Below, in pieces: positions 45,731 through 54,692 of a stretch of 64,000 nt of DNA. Below the pieces are notes generated by a model, which was not told the DNA's origin, searched no databases, and worked only from the letters and a program-made list of their open reading frames with translations. A program made the translations under genes and the position numbers. The stretch lies in assembly GCA_031181145.1 (NCBI GenBank), contig JAPSLB010000004.1:84790-148789 (forward strand). Direction: 5' to 3'. This stretch comes from Microvirga sp. (GTDB lineage: Bacteria; Pseudomonadota; Alphaproteobacteria; Rhizobiales; Beijerinckiaceae). How positions within the stretch are numbered: position 1 is the first letter of the stretch; every line of letters begins with the position of its first letter.

Positions 45731-47161
45731 TCAACGCACCAGAATATTGCGGAACTGCCACGGATCGGAGGTGTCGATGTCCTCCGGGAAGAAGCCGGGA
45801 CGATCGTCCAGCGGCGTCCAATCCGTGTAGTAGCCGTTCACCGGTCCGAGATACGGCCTCTGCACCTCGAGGCAGCGGCGGAAGTCGATATCGTCGGCCT
45901 CCACGATGCCCGCATTCGGGTTCTCCAGAGCCCACACCATGCCGGCGAGCACGGCGGAGGTCACCTGAAGGCCGGTGGCGTTCTGATAGGGCGCGAGCTT
46001 GCGGGTCTCCTCGATGGAGAGCTGGGAGCCGTACCAATAGGCGTTCTTGCCATGGCCGTAGAGCAGCACGCCGAGCTCGTCGCTTCCGTCCATGATCTCA
46101 TCCTCGGTGAGGATATGGTGCTTCTCCTGCGCCTTGCCGGCATTGCCGAACATCTCGTGCACCGACAGCACGGCATCGTTGGACGGATGATAGGCGTAAT
46201 GGCAGGTCGGACGGTAGACGACCTTGTCGCCGTCGCGCACCGTGAAGTAATCCGCGATCGAAATCGCCTCGTTGTGAGTGACCAGGAAGCCGTATTGCGG
46301 GCCGGGCGTGGGGCACCAGCTACGCACGCGCGTGTTCGCGCCGGGCTGAAGCAGGTAGATCGCGGCGCCGCAGCCCTTGTCATGTGTGCGGGCGTTCTCC
46401 GGCATCCACTTCTCGTGCGTGCCCCAGCCGAGCTCCGCCGGCTGCAGGCCTTCAGCCACGAATCCCTCGACCGACCAGGTGTTCACGAACACGCCCATGG
46501 GCTTGGGCTTCTCCGCGCGCTGCGTGTCGCGCTCGGCGATGTGGATGCCCTTTACGCCGACCCGGCTCATGAGCCGTGCCCATTCCTCGCGGGTCGTCGG
46601 CACCTCGACCTCAAGTCCCAGATCCTTGGCGACGTTGAGCAGCGCCTGCTTCACGAACCAGGAGACCATGCCGGGATTGGCGCCGCAGCAGGACACGGCC
46701 GTCGTACCGCCGGGCGCTTTGCGGCGCGCATCGAGGATGTTCTCGCGCAGCATGTAGTTGGTGCGCTCCGCGGGGTCTGCGCTTTTGTCCAGGTAGAAGC
46801 CGGCCCACGGCTCGGCCACTGTGTCGATATAGAGTGCGCCGATCTCGCGGCAGAGCTCCATGATGGCGCGGGAGGAGGTGTCCACCGAAACGTTGACGCA
46901 GAAGCCCTGTCCGCCGCCCTCCGTCAGAAGTGGAGTCAGGATCTCGCGGTAGTTTTCGGGGCTCAGGGCCTCCTTGACCAGGGTGATGCCGCGCACGTCG
47001 AGCATGCTGCGGTCCGCATCGATGGGATCGATGACCGTGAAGCGGTTCTTGTCGAACTCGAAATGCCGCTCGATCAGGGGCAGCATGCCTTTACCGATCG
47101 AGCCGAAGCCGATCATGACGATCGGGCCGGTGATGCGGCCATGGACGGGCCAAGTGGTCAT
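45731..47161 (-). CDS. hss: homospermidine synthase
   Basis: A 476-residue NAD-dependent enzyme that joins two putrescines (or putrescine and spermidine) into sym-homospermidine, the main triamine of many alphaproteobacteria. GFGSIGKGMLPLIERHFEFD is the Rossmann start, and INTWSVEGF-like (VNTWSVEGFVAEG), GAAIYLLQPGANTRVRSW and CHYAYHPSNDAVLSVHE blocks are family hallmarks. The length is normal. The putrescine source, ornithine decarboxylase, lies 2.2 kb to the right on the same strand. Confidence 0.95.
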   Translation of the reverse strand: MTTWPVHGRITGPIVMIGFGSIGKGMLPLIERHFEFDKNRFTVIDPIDADRSMLDVRGITLVKEALSPENYREILTPLLTEGGGQGFCVNVSVDTSSRAIMELCREIGALYIDTVAEPWAGFYLDKSADPAERTNYMLRENILDARRKAPGGTTAVSCCGANPGMVSWFVKQALLNVAKDLGLEVEVPTTREEWARLMSRVGVKGIHIAERDTQRAEKPKPMGVFVNTWSVEGFVAEGLQPAELGWGTHEKWMPENARTHDKGCGAAIYLLQPGANTRVRSWCPTPGPQYGFLVTHNEAISIADYFTVRDGDKVVYRPTCHYAYHPSNDAVLSVHEMFGNAGKAQEKHHILTEDEIMDGSDELGVLLYGHGKNAYWYGSQLSIEETRKLAPYQNATGLQVTSAVLAGMVWALENPNAGIVEADDIDFRRCLEVQRPYLGPVNGYYTDWTPLDDRPGFFPEDIDTSDPWQFRNILVR

Positions 47162-47424
47162 CGATGATTCTCCTTGCGAAAGCCTGAGATGGAGAGAAGT
47201 TTGTCTCCGGGTAAGACGGTTCCGGGCGCATCTAGGATCGAGGTGCCCCCGGGGTCAATGCCCGCACCCTTGTCCTGGCCCCGCATCGTGGCTTCCCGAC
47301 GGATTGCCGAAGGGTTGCGACACAAAGGAGACAAGAAGAATACTCTCCATGAATTTAGGCCTCGACATTGCGAAACAAGGCCCCATGATCGGGTGACGCG
47401 ATCATCCACCCTGGCTTCAGCCCG

Positions 47425-48636
47425 ATGACATTCCATGAGCTCCTCATGCGCCACGGGCGCGTGATCGGTCTCGGCTTCGCCTTGACCTTCCTGTCCTCCT
47501 TCGGCCAGACCTTTTTCATCTCGCTCTCCGGGCCCGACATCCGTGAGGCCTTCGGGCTGACGAACGGTACCTTCGGCCTCGTCTATTCCGCCGCGACCCT
47601 CTGCTCGGGCCTGCTGATGATCTGGGCGGGCGCCGTCATCGACCGCATCGACATCCGCCTCTACGCCACCATCGCTCTCGCGGGCTTGGCCGTGGCGGCG
47701 CTCGGACTTTCGCTTTCTCCCGACGTCGTGACCCTGGGCCTGAGCCTGTTCGCCCTGCGGCTCTTCGGGCAAGGCATGACGAGCCATGCAGGCGTGATGA
47801 GCACCGTGCGGCTCCCGGCGGGCATCCGCGGTCGGGCGACGAGCGTAGCCGCCCTCGGCTTTCCGGCGGGAGAAGCCATTCTGCCTGCCATCGTCATCGT
47901 GCTGATTGCGGCCCTCGGCTGGACCGGCATGTGGCGCGTGGCTGCGGCGATCATCGTCGTCAGCCTCTGCCTCGGCTGGGGCCTGAGCCTTTTCCCCGGC
48001 GTGAAGAAGAAATCGCAGATCGACGGTGCGGTTCACGAAGGCGGCCCCACCGACACGGGGCCGAGTTGGATCGCGATTCTGCGCGACTGGCGGTTTCTGG
48101 CCCTCGTTCCGACCATGATCGGATACCCGGCCATCGTGACTGCCTATTTCTTCCATCAGCGCCTCATCGCCGACATCGAGGGCTGGCCTCTGGAACTGCT
48201 GGCGAGCAGCATCACCGTCTATGCCCTGGTCTCGGTCACCGTGGCGATGCTGACGGGCAGCCTGGTCGACCGGTTCGGCGCGATACGCCTGAGCCACTTC
48301 TATCTTCTGGGCCTCATCCTCGCGTCCGCCGCCCTTGTGATCTCGAGCGGTCCGGCCCTCGCGCCGGTTTTCTTCGGGCTGATCGGCCTGTCCGCCGGCG
48401 CGACCAACGTCATCATCGCGGCGGTTCTGGCCGAGCTCTTCGGCACGAAGCATCTGGGAAAGATCCGCGCGCTGGCCGGCGCCGTCATGGTGGTGGCGTC
48501 CGCGGCCACGCCGGGCCTCGTCGGCCTGCTGTTCGACGCCGGCATCAGCCTGGGGACGATCGCCCTCGGCTTTGCCACCTATCTCCTGATCGCCGCCGGC
48601 GTCACCTTCACGCTGCCCAACCCGAGGGCCGCGTGA
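47425..48636 (+). CDS. MFS transporter
   Basis: A 403-residue major facilitator with 12 predicted helices. The first loop reads AGAVIDRIDIRLYA in place of the usual G-x-L-a-D-r-x-g-r, and the seventh-helix loop reads LVDRFGAIRL. No substrate signature is recognised. It lies between the two polyamine genes but is on the opposite strand, so a polyamine role is only a guess. Confidence 0.85.
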   Translation: MTFHELLMRHGRVIGLGFALTFLSSFGQTFFISLSGPDIREAFGLTNGTFGLVYSAATLCSGLLMIWAGAVIDRIDIRLYATIALAGLAVAALGLSLSPDVVTLGLSLFALRLFGQGMTSHAGVMSTVRLPAGIRGRATSVAALGFPAGEAILPAIVIVLIAALGWTGMWRVAAAIIVVSLCLGWGLSLFPGVKKKSQIDGAVHEGGPTDTGPSWIAILRDWRFLALVPTMIGYPAIVTAYFFHQRLIADIEGWPLELLASSITVYALVSVTVAMLTGSLVDRFGAIRLSHFYLLGLILASAALVISSGPALAPVFFGLIGLSAGATNVIIAAVLAELFGTKHLGKIRALAGAVMVVASAATPGLVGLLFDAGISLGTIALGFATYLLIAAGVTFTLPNPRAA

Positions 48637-48661
48637 CGCCCCCCGAATGAAGCATGGACGA

Positions 48662-49234
48662 TCAGGCCGCTGGGCGCAGGCCGGGCAGCCGTCCTTGAGC
48701 GGCGGCGGCGACCAATGCGCCGAGGTCCGGCTTCTCCTCGACAGCGCCCGTTGCGGACACGAGGCCGCGTGCGCCGTCGAGAGAGCCCGCCTCGAATTCG
48801 AGCGCGAGGAAGCGGCTGCGCTCGTAAGGTCCGGGCAGCCAGAGGGACTGCGTTTTCTCCGCTGAGAAGCCGAAGCGCTCGTAATAGGGCGCGTCGCCGA
48901 CCAGCAGAACCGCCTTGTGGCCGAGAGCCGCCGCGCGGCTCAGCGCCTCGCGCATGAGCTTGCCCCCGAGGCCGAGACTCTGCAACGCAGGATCGATGGC
49001 GATGGGGCCGAGCATGAGCGCCGGACGGTTCGGACCGGCGGAGACGTGCCACAGGCGCACGGTGCCGACGATCGCGCCGTCGTGTTCGATGACAAGAGCC
49101 AAGCCGTCCGCAGGCTTGCGCCCTTCACGCAGGCGCTCGCAGGTCTTCTGAAACCGGGTGGGCCCGAAGCAGGTATCGAGCAGCGCTTCCCGCGCTTGCG
49201 TATCGTGGAAGAATTCTTCGCGAATCGTGATCAT
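48662..49234 (-). CDS. GNAT N-acetyltransferase (YhbS-like)
   Basis: A 190-residue acetyltransferase. LMLGPIAIDPALQSLGLGGKLMREALSRA is the acetyl-CoA core (the motif Q-x-L-G-L-G-G-K is the pyrophosphate loop), and VGDAPYYERFGFS is the C-terminal Y-y-x-r-f-G-F motif. The ATG at 49234 has GGAGG nearby and replaces a longer frame from 49285. It lies downstream of ornithine decarboxylase, so polyamine acetylation is possible but unproven. Confidence 0.87.
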   Translation of the reverse strand: MITIREEFFHDTQAREALLDTCFGPTRFQKTCERLREGRKPADGLALVIEHDGAIVGTVRLWHVSAGPNRPALMLGPIAIDPALQSLGLGGKLMREALSRAAALGHKAVLLVGDAPYYERFGFSAEKTQSLWLPGPYERSRFLALEFEAGSLDGARGLVSATGAVEEKPDLGALVAAAAQGRLPGLRPAA

Positions 49235-49325
49235 GGCCGTGGCCTCCCAAGCGCTGGGTGAGCGACAGCCCTCGCACCCGCTCACTCATGAGCGGGCCGT
49301 CCGGGACAACTTCTGTGAGGTTGGT

Positions 49326-49349
49326 GCCTGCCTCGTTTTCGAGGCAGGC
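49326..49349 (-). terminator. perfect hairpin after ornithine decarboxylase
   Basis: GCCTGCCTCG (49326-49335), loop TTTT, CGAGGCAGGC (49340-49349). It is 10 nt past the stop at 49359. On the minus strand it lacks a T-run, so it may be a Rho-assisted or stabilising stem. Confidence 0.6.
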
Positions 49350-49358
49350 GGACGTGAG

Positions 49359-50513
49359 TCAGATCACGTAGGACTTCAGCGGCGGGAAGCCGTTGAAAGC
49401 GACCGCCGAGTAGGTGGTCGTGTAGGCGCCCGTGCCCTCGATCAGCACCTTGTCGCCGATCTCCAGCGAGATGGGGAGCGGGTAGGGCTCCTTCTCGTAG
49501 AGAACGTCGGCCGAGTCGCAGGTGGGACCCGCGAGCACGCAAGGCGCCATGTGGTCGTCGTCGCGCTCCGTGCGGATCGGATAACGGATCGACTCGTCCA
49601 TCGTCTCGGCGAGACCGCCGAACTTGCCGATGTCGAGATAGACCCAGCGCACCTCGCCCTCGTCGCGGCTCTTCTTCGAGACGAGGACGACCTCGGCCTC
49701 GATGATACCCGCATTGCCGACCATGCCGCGGCCCGGCTCGATGATCGTTTCCGGAATGCGGTTGCCGAAGTGCTTCGACAGCGCGCGGAAGATCGACTCG
49801 CCGTAAGCCTCCACCTGAGGAACCGTCTTCAGGTACTTCGTCGGGAAGCCGCCGCCGAGATTGACCATCGACAGGTGAATGCCGCGATCGGCGCACTCGC
49901 GGAAGATCGCGGAGGCGGAGCCGAGAGCCTGATCCCAGGCTTCCGTGTTGCCCTGCTGCGAACCCACGTGGAAGGACACGCCGTAGGCTTCCAGACCCTG
50001 GCGAACCGCATGCTCGAGCACGTCGACAGCCATCTCCGGCACGCAGCCGAACTTGCGGGAGAGCGGCCACTCCGCGCCGGCGCCGTCGCAGAGGATGCGG
50101 CAGAACACCTTCACCTCGGAAGCGGCAACGCCAGCCGTAGCGGCAGCGCGGGCGATCTTCTCGACCTCGGCCTCGCAATCGACCGCATAGAGGCGCACGC
50201 CGATCTCGAGGGCGCGAGCGATGTCGCGCTCCTTCTTGATCGTGTTACCGAAGGAGATGCGGTCGGGCGTGGCGCCGGCGGCGAGCGCAAGCTCGATCTC
50301 GACGACCGAGGCCGTGTCGAAGCACGAGCCGAGATCGGCAAGGAGCTTGAGCACCTCCGGAGCCGGATTCGCCTTCACGGCGTAGAACACGCGCGTGTCG
50401 GGGAGTGCACGGGCAAATTTGGAATAGTTGTCGCGCACGACATCGAGGTCGACGACGACGCACGGGCCGTCCTCACGTCGGTTGCGCAGAAATTCGCGAA
50501 TGCGCTCAGTCAT
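49359..50513 (-). CDS. ornithine (or lysine) decarboxylase, fold III
   Basis: A 384-residue PLP enzyme that makes putrescine from ornithine. FYAVKANP carries the PLP Lys47, SVEIELALAAG-like (SVVEIELALAAG) and FHVGSQQGN (His stacking on PLP), IEPGRGMVG (phosphate loop) and GPTCDSADV (active-site Cys from the other subunit of the dimer) are all seen. Some alphaproteobacterial members also act on lysine. GGGGAGAG precedes the ATG. It probably feeds homospermidine synthase. A long leader lies upstream. Confidence 0.93.
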   Translation of the reverse strand: MTERIREFLRNRREDGPCVVVDLDVVRDNYSKFARALPDTRVFYAVKANPAPEVLKLLADLGSCFDTASVVEIELALAAGATPDRISFGNTIKKERDIARALEIGVRLYAVDCEAEVEKIARAAATAGVAASEVKVFCRILCDGAGAEWPLSRKFGCVPEMAVDVLEHAVRQGLEAYGVSFHVGSQQGNTEAWDQALGSASAIFRECADRGIHLSMVNLGGGFPTKYLKTVPQVEAYGESIFRALSKHFGNRIPETIIEPGRGMVGNAGIIEAEVVLVSKKSRDEGEVRWVYLDIGKFGGLAETMDESIRYPIRTERDDDHMAPCVLAGPTCDSADVLYEKEPYPLPISLEIGDKVLIEGTGAYTTTYSAVAFNGFPPLKSYVI

Positions 50514-51147
50514 GGCGCTCTCCCCACCAAAGGTTCAATGGAGGTCTTCAAGCCTCCGGATTGAAATCTGAACGGTCAGAACCTTCTGCCGTCCGGCGTC
50601 AGCGAGGGAAGATGCATCCCGCTTCGTGCGATGGAGACACGAGGAGCGTAGGATGGGCTCTTCACCCGACGATGCTGCCTTGGTTTGGATGGGGATTTCC
50701 CGTCCGCACGCCTGGCAATGAGAAACAAGCCTCTTCGGTGCCGACCTTTGGAGGGCCGGCGAGACCAAAAAAGCCCGTTCGTCGTTGCTTTAAGTCACGT
50801 CCCCCGTTGAGAACGAGGTGCGCCGGTTTCGCCTCCGGCTGCCGGTTAGGGGTAGTCGAGAACTAGGTCGTCCTCGGGCGGCTGTCCGGCCTCTTGTCCG
50901 GATGCCCACCAACCGGCACGCGACCACAGGCACGTGCGAATTTGGGCAGGGATGAAATAAGACTATTCGCCCTGGATCACAAGGGCCTTTCTGGACTTTC
51001 GCGAAATTTTTTAACCCTGCTTCCGCAGGGGAATAGCGACGCTTCCGTTCAGCCCTTATTAAGCGGCCGAAGCTCAACCATCTGAGGCTTACGGCGTCTT
51101 CGAAGCGCCCGTTTTCTCGACAATTCAGGACAGACAGTCTCGCCGCC
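50514..51147. other. 634-bp divergent region: decarboxylase leader and glucan gene promoter
   Basis: No convincing gene; open frames are shadows. On the minus strand the part before the decarboxylase (about 50514-50830) has a small hairpin GGAGG/CCTCC (50540-50557), other G/C-rich complementary runs and a T-tract near 50767. Alphaproteobacterial ornithine decarboxylase genes are known to carry the speF RNA motif in such leaders; I cannot confirm it by eye. The right part should contain the promoter of the glucan gene at 51148. Confidence 0.4.
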
Positions 51148-52716
51148 ATGCACCATCTCTCCCGCCGCGCCCTTCTGCAAAGCCTGCTCGCTGCCACCGC
51201 GCTCCCCGCCTGGGGCGGAGATGCTTTCGCGCAAGCTCCGCAGAACGGCGTGCCGGTTCCCGAACCGTTCAAATTCGAGGATGTGGTGCGCCGGGCGCGG
51301 GAACTAGCGAACGCCCCGTTCGAGCCCTCCTCCACGCAGCTGCCCGAACCGCTCAACCGACTGAGCTTCGACGATTACCGCGATATCCGCTTCCGCGCGG
51401 ACAAGGCGCTGCTCGCCAACGGCCCCTTCCGGATGCAATTGTTCCATCTCGGCTTCCTTTACCAGAAGCCCGTGACGGTCAACATCATCCGCGAGGGAGT
51501 GCCGACGCCGGTACCGTACCAGCGCGAGCTGTTCGACTACGGTCGCAACAAGATCGACAAGCCCCTGCCGGTGAATCTCGGCTTCGCGGGCTTCCGGCTG
51601 CATTATCCTCTCAACAATCCGAAACTGTTCGACGAGCTGATCGCCTTCCTCGGCGCAAGCTATTTCCGCTTCCTCGGGCGGGATCAGAAGTACGGCCTCT
51701 CGGCGCGGGGGCTCGCCATCAACGTGGAGGGCGGGGAGCAGGAAGAGTTTCCGCATTTCCGCGAGTTCTGGATCGACATGCCCAAGCCCAACAGCCAACG
51801 GGCGACGGTCTATGCGCTCCTCGACAGCCCCTCCGTCGCTGGAGCCTATCGTTTCGAGATCTATCCGTCGGCGGAAACCACCCTCGACATCACGGCCACG
51901 CTGTTCCCGCGCCAGCGCATGGAGAACGTGGGCCTGGCGCCGCTCACCTCGATGTTCTTCGAGGGAGAGAACGACCGGAAGCCCACGGACGATTTCCGCC
52001 TCGAGCTGCACGATTCGGACGGATTGCTCCTGCAGTCGGGCGCGGGCGAGTGGATCTGGCGGCCTCTGCGCAACCCGAACCTCAAGACCATCTCGTCCTT
52101 CTCCGACAACAATCCGCGCGGCTTCGGCCTGATGCAGCGCGACCGGGTGTTCGAGAACTACCAGGACCTGGAAGCCTATTACCACCAGCGCCCGGGCTAC
52201 TGGGTGGAGCCGGTAGGCGATTGGGGCGAGGGCTGGGTGGAACTCGTGGAACTGCCGACGCCGGACGAGACGCACGACAACATCGTGGCCTATTGGCAGC
52301 CCAACCGGCCTTACGAGCCCGGGCAGGAGATCACCTTCTCCTATCGGCTGCGGGCCGCCGCCGCCGTCGGCTCCATGCATCCGGGCGGCAAGGTGATCAA
52401 CACCTTCCAGACCCCGCCCCGCGCCAGCGGTTCGAACGGGCCGAGCGACCGCACGCATCGCCGCTTCATCATCGACTTCGCCGGAGGCGAGCTGGGATAT
52501 TACTTCAACGCTCCAGACCAGGTGCAACTGGTCCCCTCCACCTCCATGGGCCGGATCACCAACACCTTCCTCATGCCCAACGACCACATCAACGGCTTCC
52601 GCGCCGCCATCGACGTGAAGCTGGAGCCTGGCCAATCCACGGACCTGCGCGCCTTCCTGCGCGCCGGGAACCGGGCGCTGACGGAAACCTGGACCTATCC
52701 CTGGGCCGTGGAGTGA
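51148..52716 (+). CDS. glucan biosynthesis protein, OpgG/OpgD family, second paralogue
   Basis: A 522-residue homologue of the protein at 37403. A twin-arginine-like signal (HHLSRRALLQSLLAATALPA, cleavage near DAFAQ) is followed by FKFEDVVRRARELANAPFEP, ARGLAINVEGGEQEEFPHF, SDNNPRGFGLMQRDR and the C-terminal domain (TETWTYPW). Both paralogues keep the same domain plan but differ along their full length, so this is an old duplication or separate acquisition. No opgH is beside either. The transporter genes behind it start 153 bp later. Confidence 0.9.
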   Translation: MHHLSRRALLQSLLAATALPAWGGDAFAQAPQNGVPVPEPFKFEDVVRRARELANAPFEPSSTQLPEPLNRLSFDDYRDIRFRADKALLANGPFRMQLFHLGFLYQKPVTVNIIREGVPTPVPYQRELFDYGRNKIDKPLPVNLGFAGFRLHYPLNNPKLFDELIAFLGASYFRFLGRDQKYGLSARGLAINVEGGEQEEFPHFREFWIDMPKPNSQRATVYALLDSPSVAGAYRFEIYPSAETTLDITATLFPRQRMENVGLAPLTSMFFEGENDRKPTDDFRLELHDSDGLLLQSGAGEWIWRPLRNPNLKTISSFSDNNPRGFGLMQRDRVFENYQDLEAYYHQRPGYWVEPVGDWGEGWVELVELPTPDETHDNIVAYWQPNRPYEPGQEITFSYRLRAAAAVGSMHPGGKVINTFQTPPRASGSNGPSDRTHRRFIIDFAGGELGYYFNAPDQVQLVPSTSMGRITNTFLMPNDHINGFRAAIDVKLEPGQSTDLRAFLRAGNRALTETWTYPWAVE

Positions 52717-52868
52717 GGGACCGCCTCCGCCATCTCGGTAGGCAGGTCGGCCGGGGAAGAGCGCCAGGCCCCAAGGGTGAGGGCCTTGCCAAGCGCCGTG
52801 GAACCGCGCAGAACCGGGCCCTGACTTGAACGCGCAGGAGCCGCCTGCGCCGAAGCGGGGCGAATACG

Positions 52869-53882
52869 ATGAAGCGTAATGTCTGGTCAGCCGGGCTCTT
52901 GATGGCTCTTTCGAGCTGGAGCGTGGGCTCCGTCGCAGCGCAGGACACATTGCGGGAGGTCACCTTCGGCACCAACTGGCTCGCCCAGGGAGAGCACGGC
53001 GGCTATTACCAGGCGCTCGCGGACGGCACTTACGAGACATACGGCCTGAACGTCACCATCGTGCCGGGCGGTCCGCGCGCCAGCAACCGCATGCTCATGA
53101 GCGTCGGCAAGCTCGACTTCTACATGGGCGGCAGCCTCATTCAGGCCTTCTCGGCCGTGGAGAAGAACATCCCGACCGTGGTGGTCGCCGCTCATTTCCA
53201 GAAAGAGCCGCAGGTTCTGATGAGCCACCCGGGCCAGGGCCTCGACAGGTTCGAGGATCTCAAGAAATCGAACGACATTCTGCTCTCGAAGGACGGCACC
53301 GCCACCTTCTTTCAATGGATGAAGGCGGAGTTCGGCTTCAGGGACGAGCAGATCAAGCCCTACGGCTTCAGTCCGGCGCCATTCATCGCCAACAAGCAGG
53401 CCGTCCAGCAGGGCTACGCGACGTCCGATCCGCTGGTGATCGAGAAGGCGGCGGGCTTCAAGCCCAACGTGTTCCTGCTCGCGGATTACGGCTTCAGCAC
53501 CTATTCGACCACCGTCGAGACCCGTCGCGAGGTGGCCGAGAAGGACCCTGATCTCGTGCAGCGCTTCGTCGATGCTTCCACGATCGGCTGGTACAATTAT
53601 CTCTACGGCGACAACGCCAAGGCGAACGCGCTCATCAAGCGCGACAATCCCGAGATGACGGACGAGATCCTCGCATATGCGGTGGCGAAGATGAAGGAAT
53701 ACGGCATCGTCGATTCGGGCGATGCGCGGAAGCACGGCATCGGCGCCATGTCGGACGCGCGCATGAAGGACTTCTTCGACAAGATGGTGAGGGCCGGCCT
53801 CTTCAAGCCGGATCTCGACTACACGAAGGCCTACACGCTCCGGTTCGTCAACAAGGGCGTGGGGCTCGAGCTGAGAAAGTAG
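52869..53882 (+). CDS. ABC transporter substrate-binding protein (NMT1/THI5-like, NitT/TauT class)
   Basis: A 337-residue exported binding protein. The signal peptide ends near GSVAAQ and the mature start reads LREVTFGTNWLAQGEHGGYY, close to the N-W-x-x-Q-x-E-x-G-G pattern of NMT1/THI5-like proteins that bind pyrimidine or related heterocycles. SVGKLDFYMGGSLIQAF and KDGTATFFQWMKAEFGF follow. The ligand is not provable from sequence. The ATPase starts 33 bp downstream. Confidence 0.87.
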   Translation: MKRNVWSAGLLMALSSWSVGSVAAQDTLREVTFGTNWLAQGEHGGYYQALADGTYETYGLNVTIVPGGPRASNRMLMSVGKLDFYMGGSLIQAFSAVEKNIPTVVVAAHFQKEPQVLMSHPGQGLDRFEDLKKSNDILLSKDGTATFFQWMKAEFGFRDEQIKPYGFSPAPFIANKQAVQQGYATSDPLVIEKAAGFKPNVFLLADYGFSTYSTTVETRREVAEKDPDLVQRFVDASTIGWYNYLYGDNAKANALIKRDNPEMTDEILAYAVAKMKEYGIVDSGDARKHGIGAMSDARMKDFFDKMVRAGLFKPDLDYTKAYTLRFVNKGVGLELRK

Positions 53883-53915
53883 CCGGCATCGCCCGCATAA
53901 GGCGCCGCGCAGACC

Positions 53916-54692
53916 ATGAACACCCAGACCCTCGTATCTCTCGACCGTGTCAGAAAGGTCTTCGCCAACGGCGTGACGGCCCTCGACCGGTTCGACCTGG
54001 ATATTCGCGAGGGCGATTTCCTCTCTCTCCTCGGCCCTTCCGGCTGTGGGAAATCGACGGTGCTTCGCCTCGTCGCGGGCCTCACGAAACCGACGTCGGG
54101 AACCGTGACCTGGCCCGGCTCTTCCGATGCGGATCATCGCGGCGAGATCGGCTTCGTGTTCCAGGAGCCGACCCTGATGCCCTGGGCCAATGTGGCGGAC
54201 AATGTGTGGCTGCCGCTGCGACTGCGCGGCGTTTCCCGGAGCGAGGCCAAAGGCCGCATCGCGGAGAGTCTCGCCCTCGTCGGCCTGGAGGATTTCGCGA
54301 AGGCTTATCCGCGCGAACTCTCCGGCGGCATGAGGATGCGTGTCTCCATTGCCCGCGCTCTCAGCGTGAGGCCGCGCCTCCTCCTCATGGACGAGCCCTT
54401 CGCGGCCCTCGACGAGATCACGCGTTTCAAATTGAACGACGACCTTCTCGAGGCGCAGAGAGAGCTGAACTGCACGATCATGTTCGTGACCCACTCGGTT
54501 TACGAAAGCGCCTATCTGTCGAGCCGCATCGCCGTTCTGTCGCCGCGCCCGGGACGGATCGTCGCCGAGATCGCGGGCGTATCCTCCTCCGAACGTGGCG
54601 GCGATTTCCGGACGAGCCTCGCCTATGCGGATCTGTGCCGGCAGGCGTCGCTGGCTCTGACGAACAGCATGGCGGGCGGGAGGCTGCGATGA
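53916..54692 (+). CDS. ABC transporter ATP-binding protein (NitT/TauT class)
   Basis: A 258-residue ATPase with Walker A GPSGCGKST, Q-loop FQEPTLMPWANVADNV, signature LSGGMRMRVSIARAL and Walker B LLLMDEPFAALDEIT. The Q-loop context (P-t-L-m-P-W) is typical of nitrate, taurine and pyrimidine importers. The permease start overlaps its stop by 4 bp. Confidence 0.93.
   Translation: MNTQTLVSLDRVRKVFANGVTALDRFDLDIREGDFLSLLGPSGCGKSTVLRLVAGLTKPTSGTVTWPGSSDADHRGEIGFVFQEPTLMPWANVADNVWLPLRLRGVSRSEAKGRIAESLALVGLEDFAKAYPRELSGGMRMRVSIARALSVRPRLLLMDEPFAALDEITRFKLNDDLLEAQRELNCTIMFVTHSVYESAYLSSRIAVLSPRPGRIVAEIAGVSSSERGGDFRTSLAYADLCRQASLALTNSMAGGRLR

Noticed and set aside
47162..47424. Possible regulatory RNA before homospermidine synthase
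   Set aside because: I found no strong paired structure or palindrome in this gap; it looks like an ordinary divergent promoter region.
50790..51356. 188-codon minus-strand frame before the second glucan gene
   Set aside because: It overlaps the Tat signal of the glucan gene antisense and has low-complexity Arg/Ser sequence.
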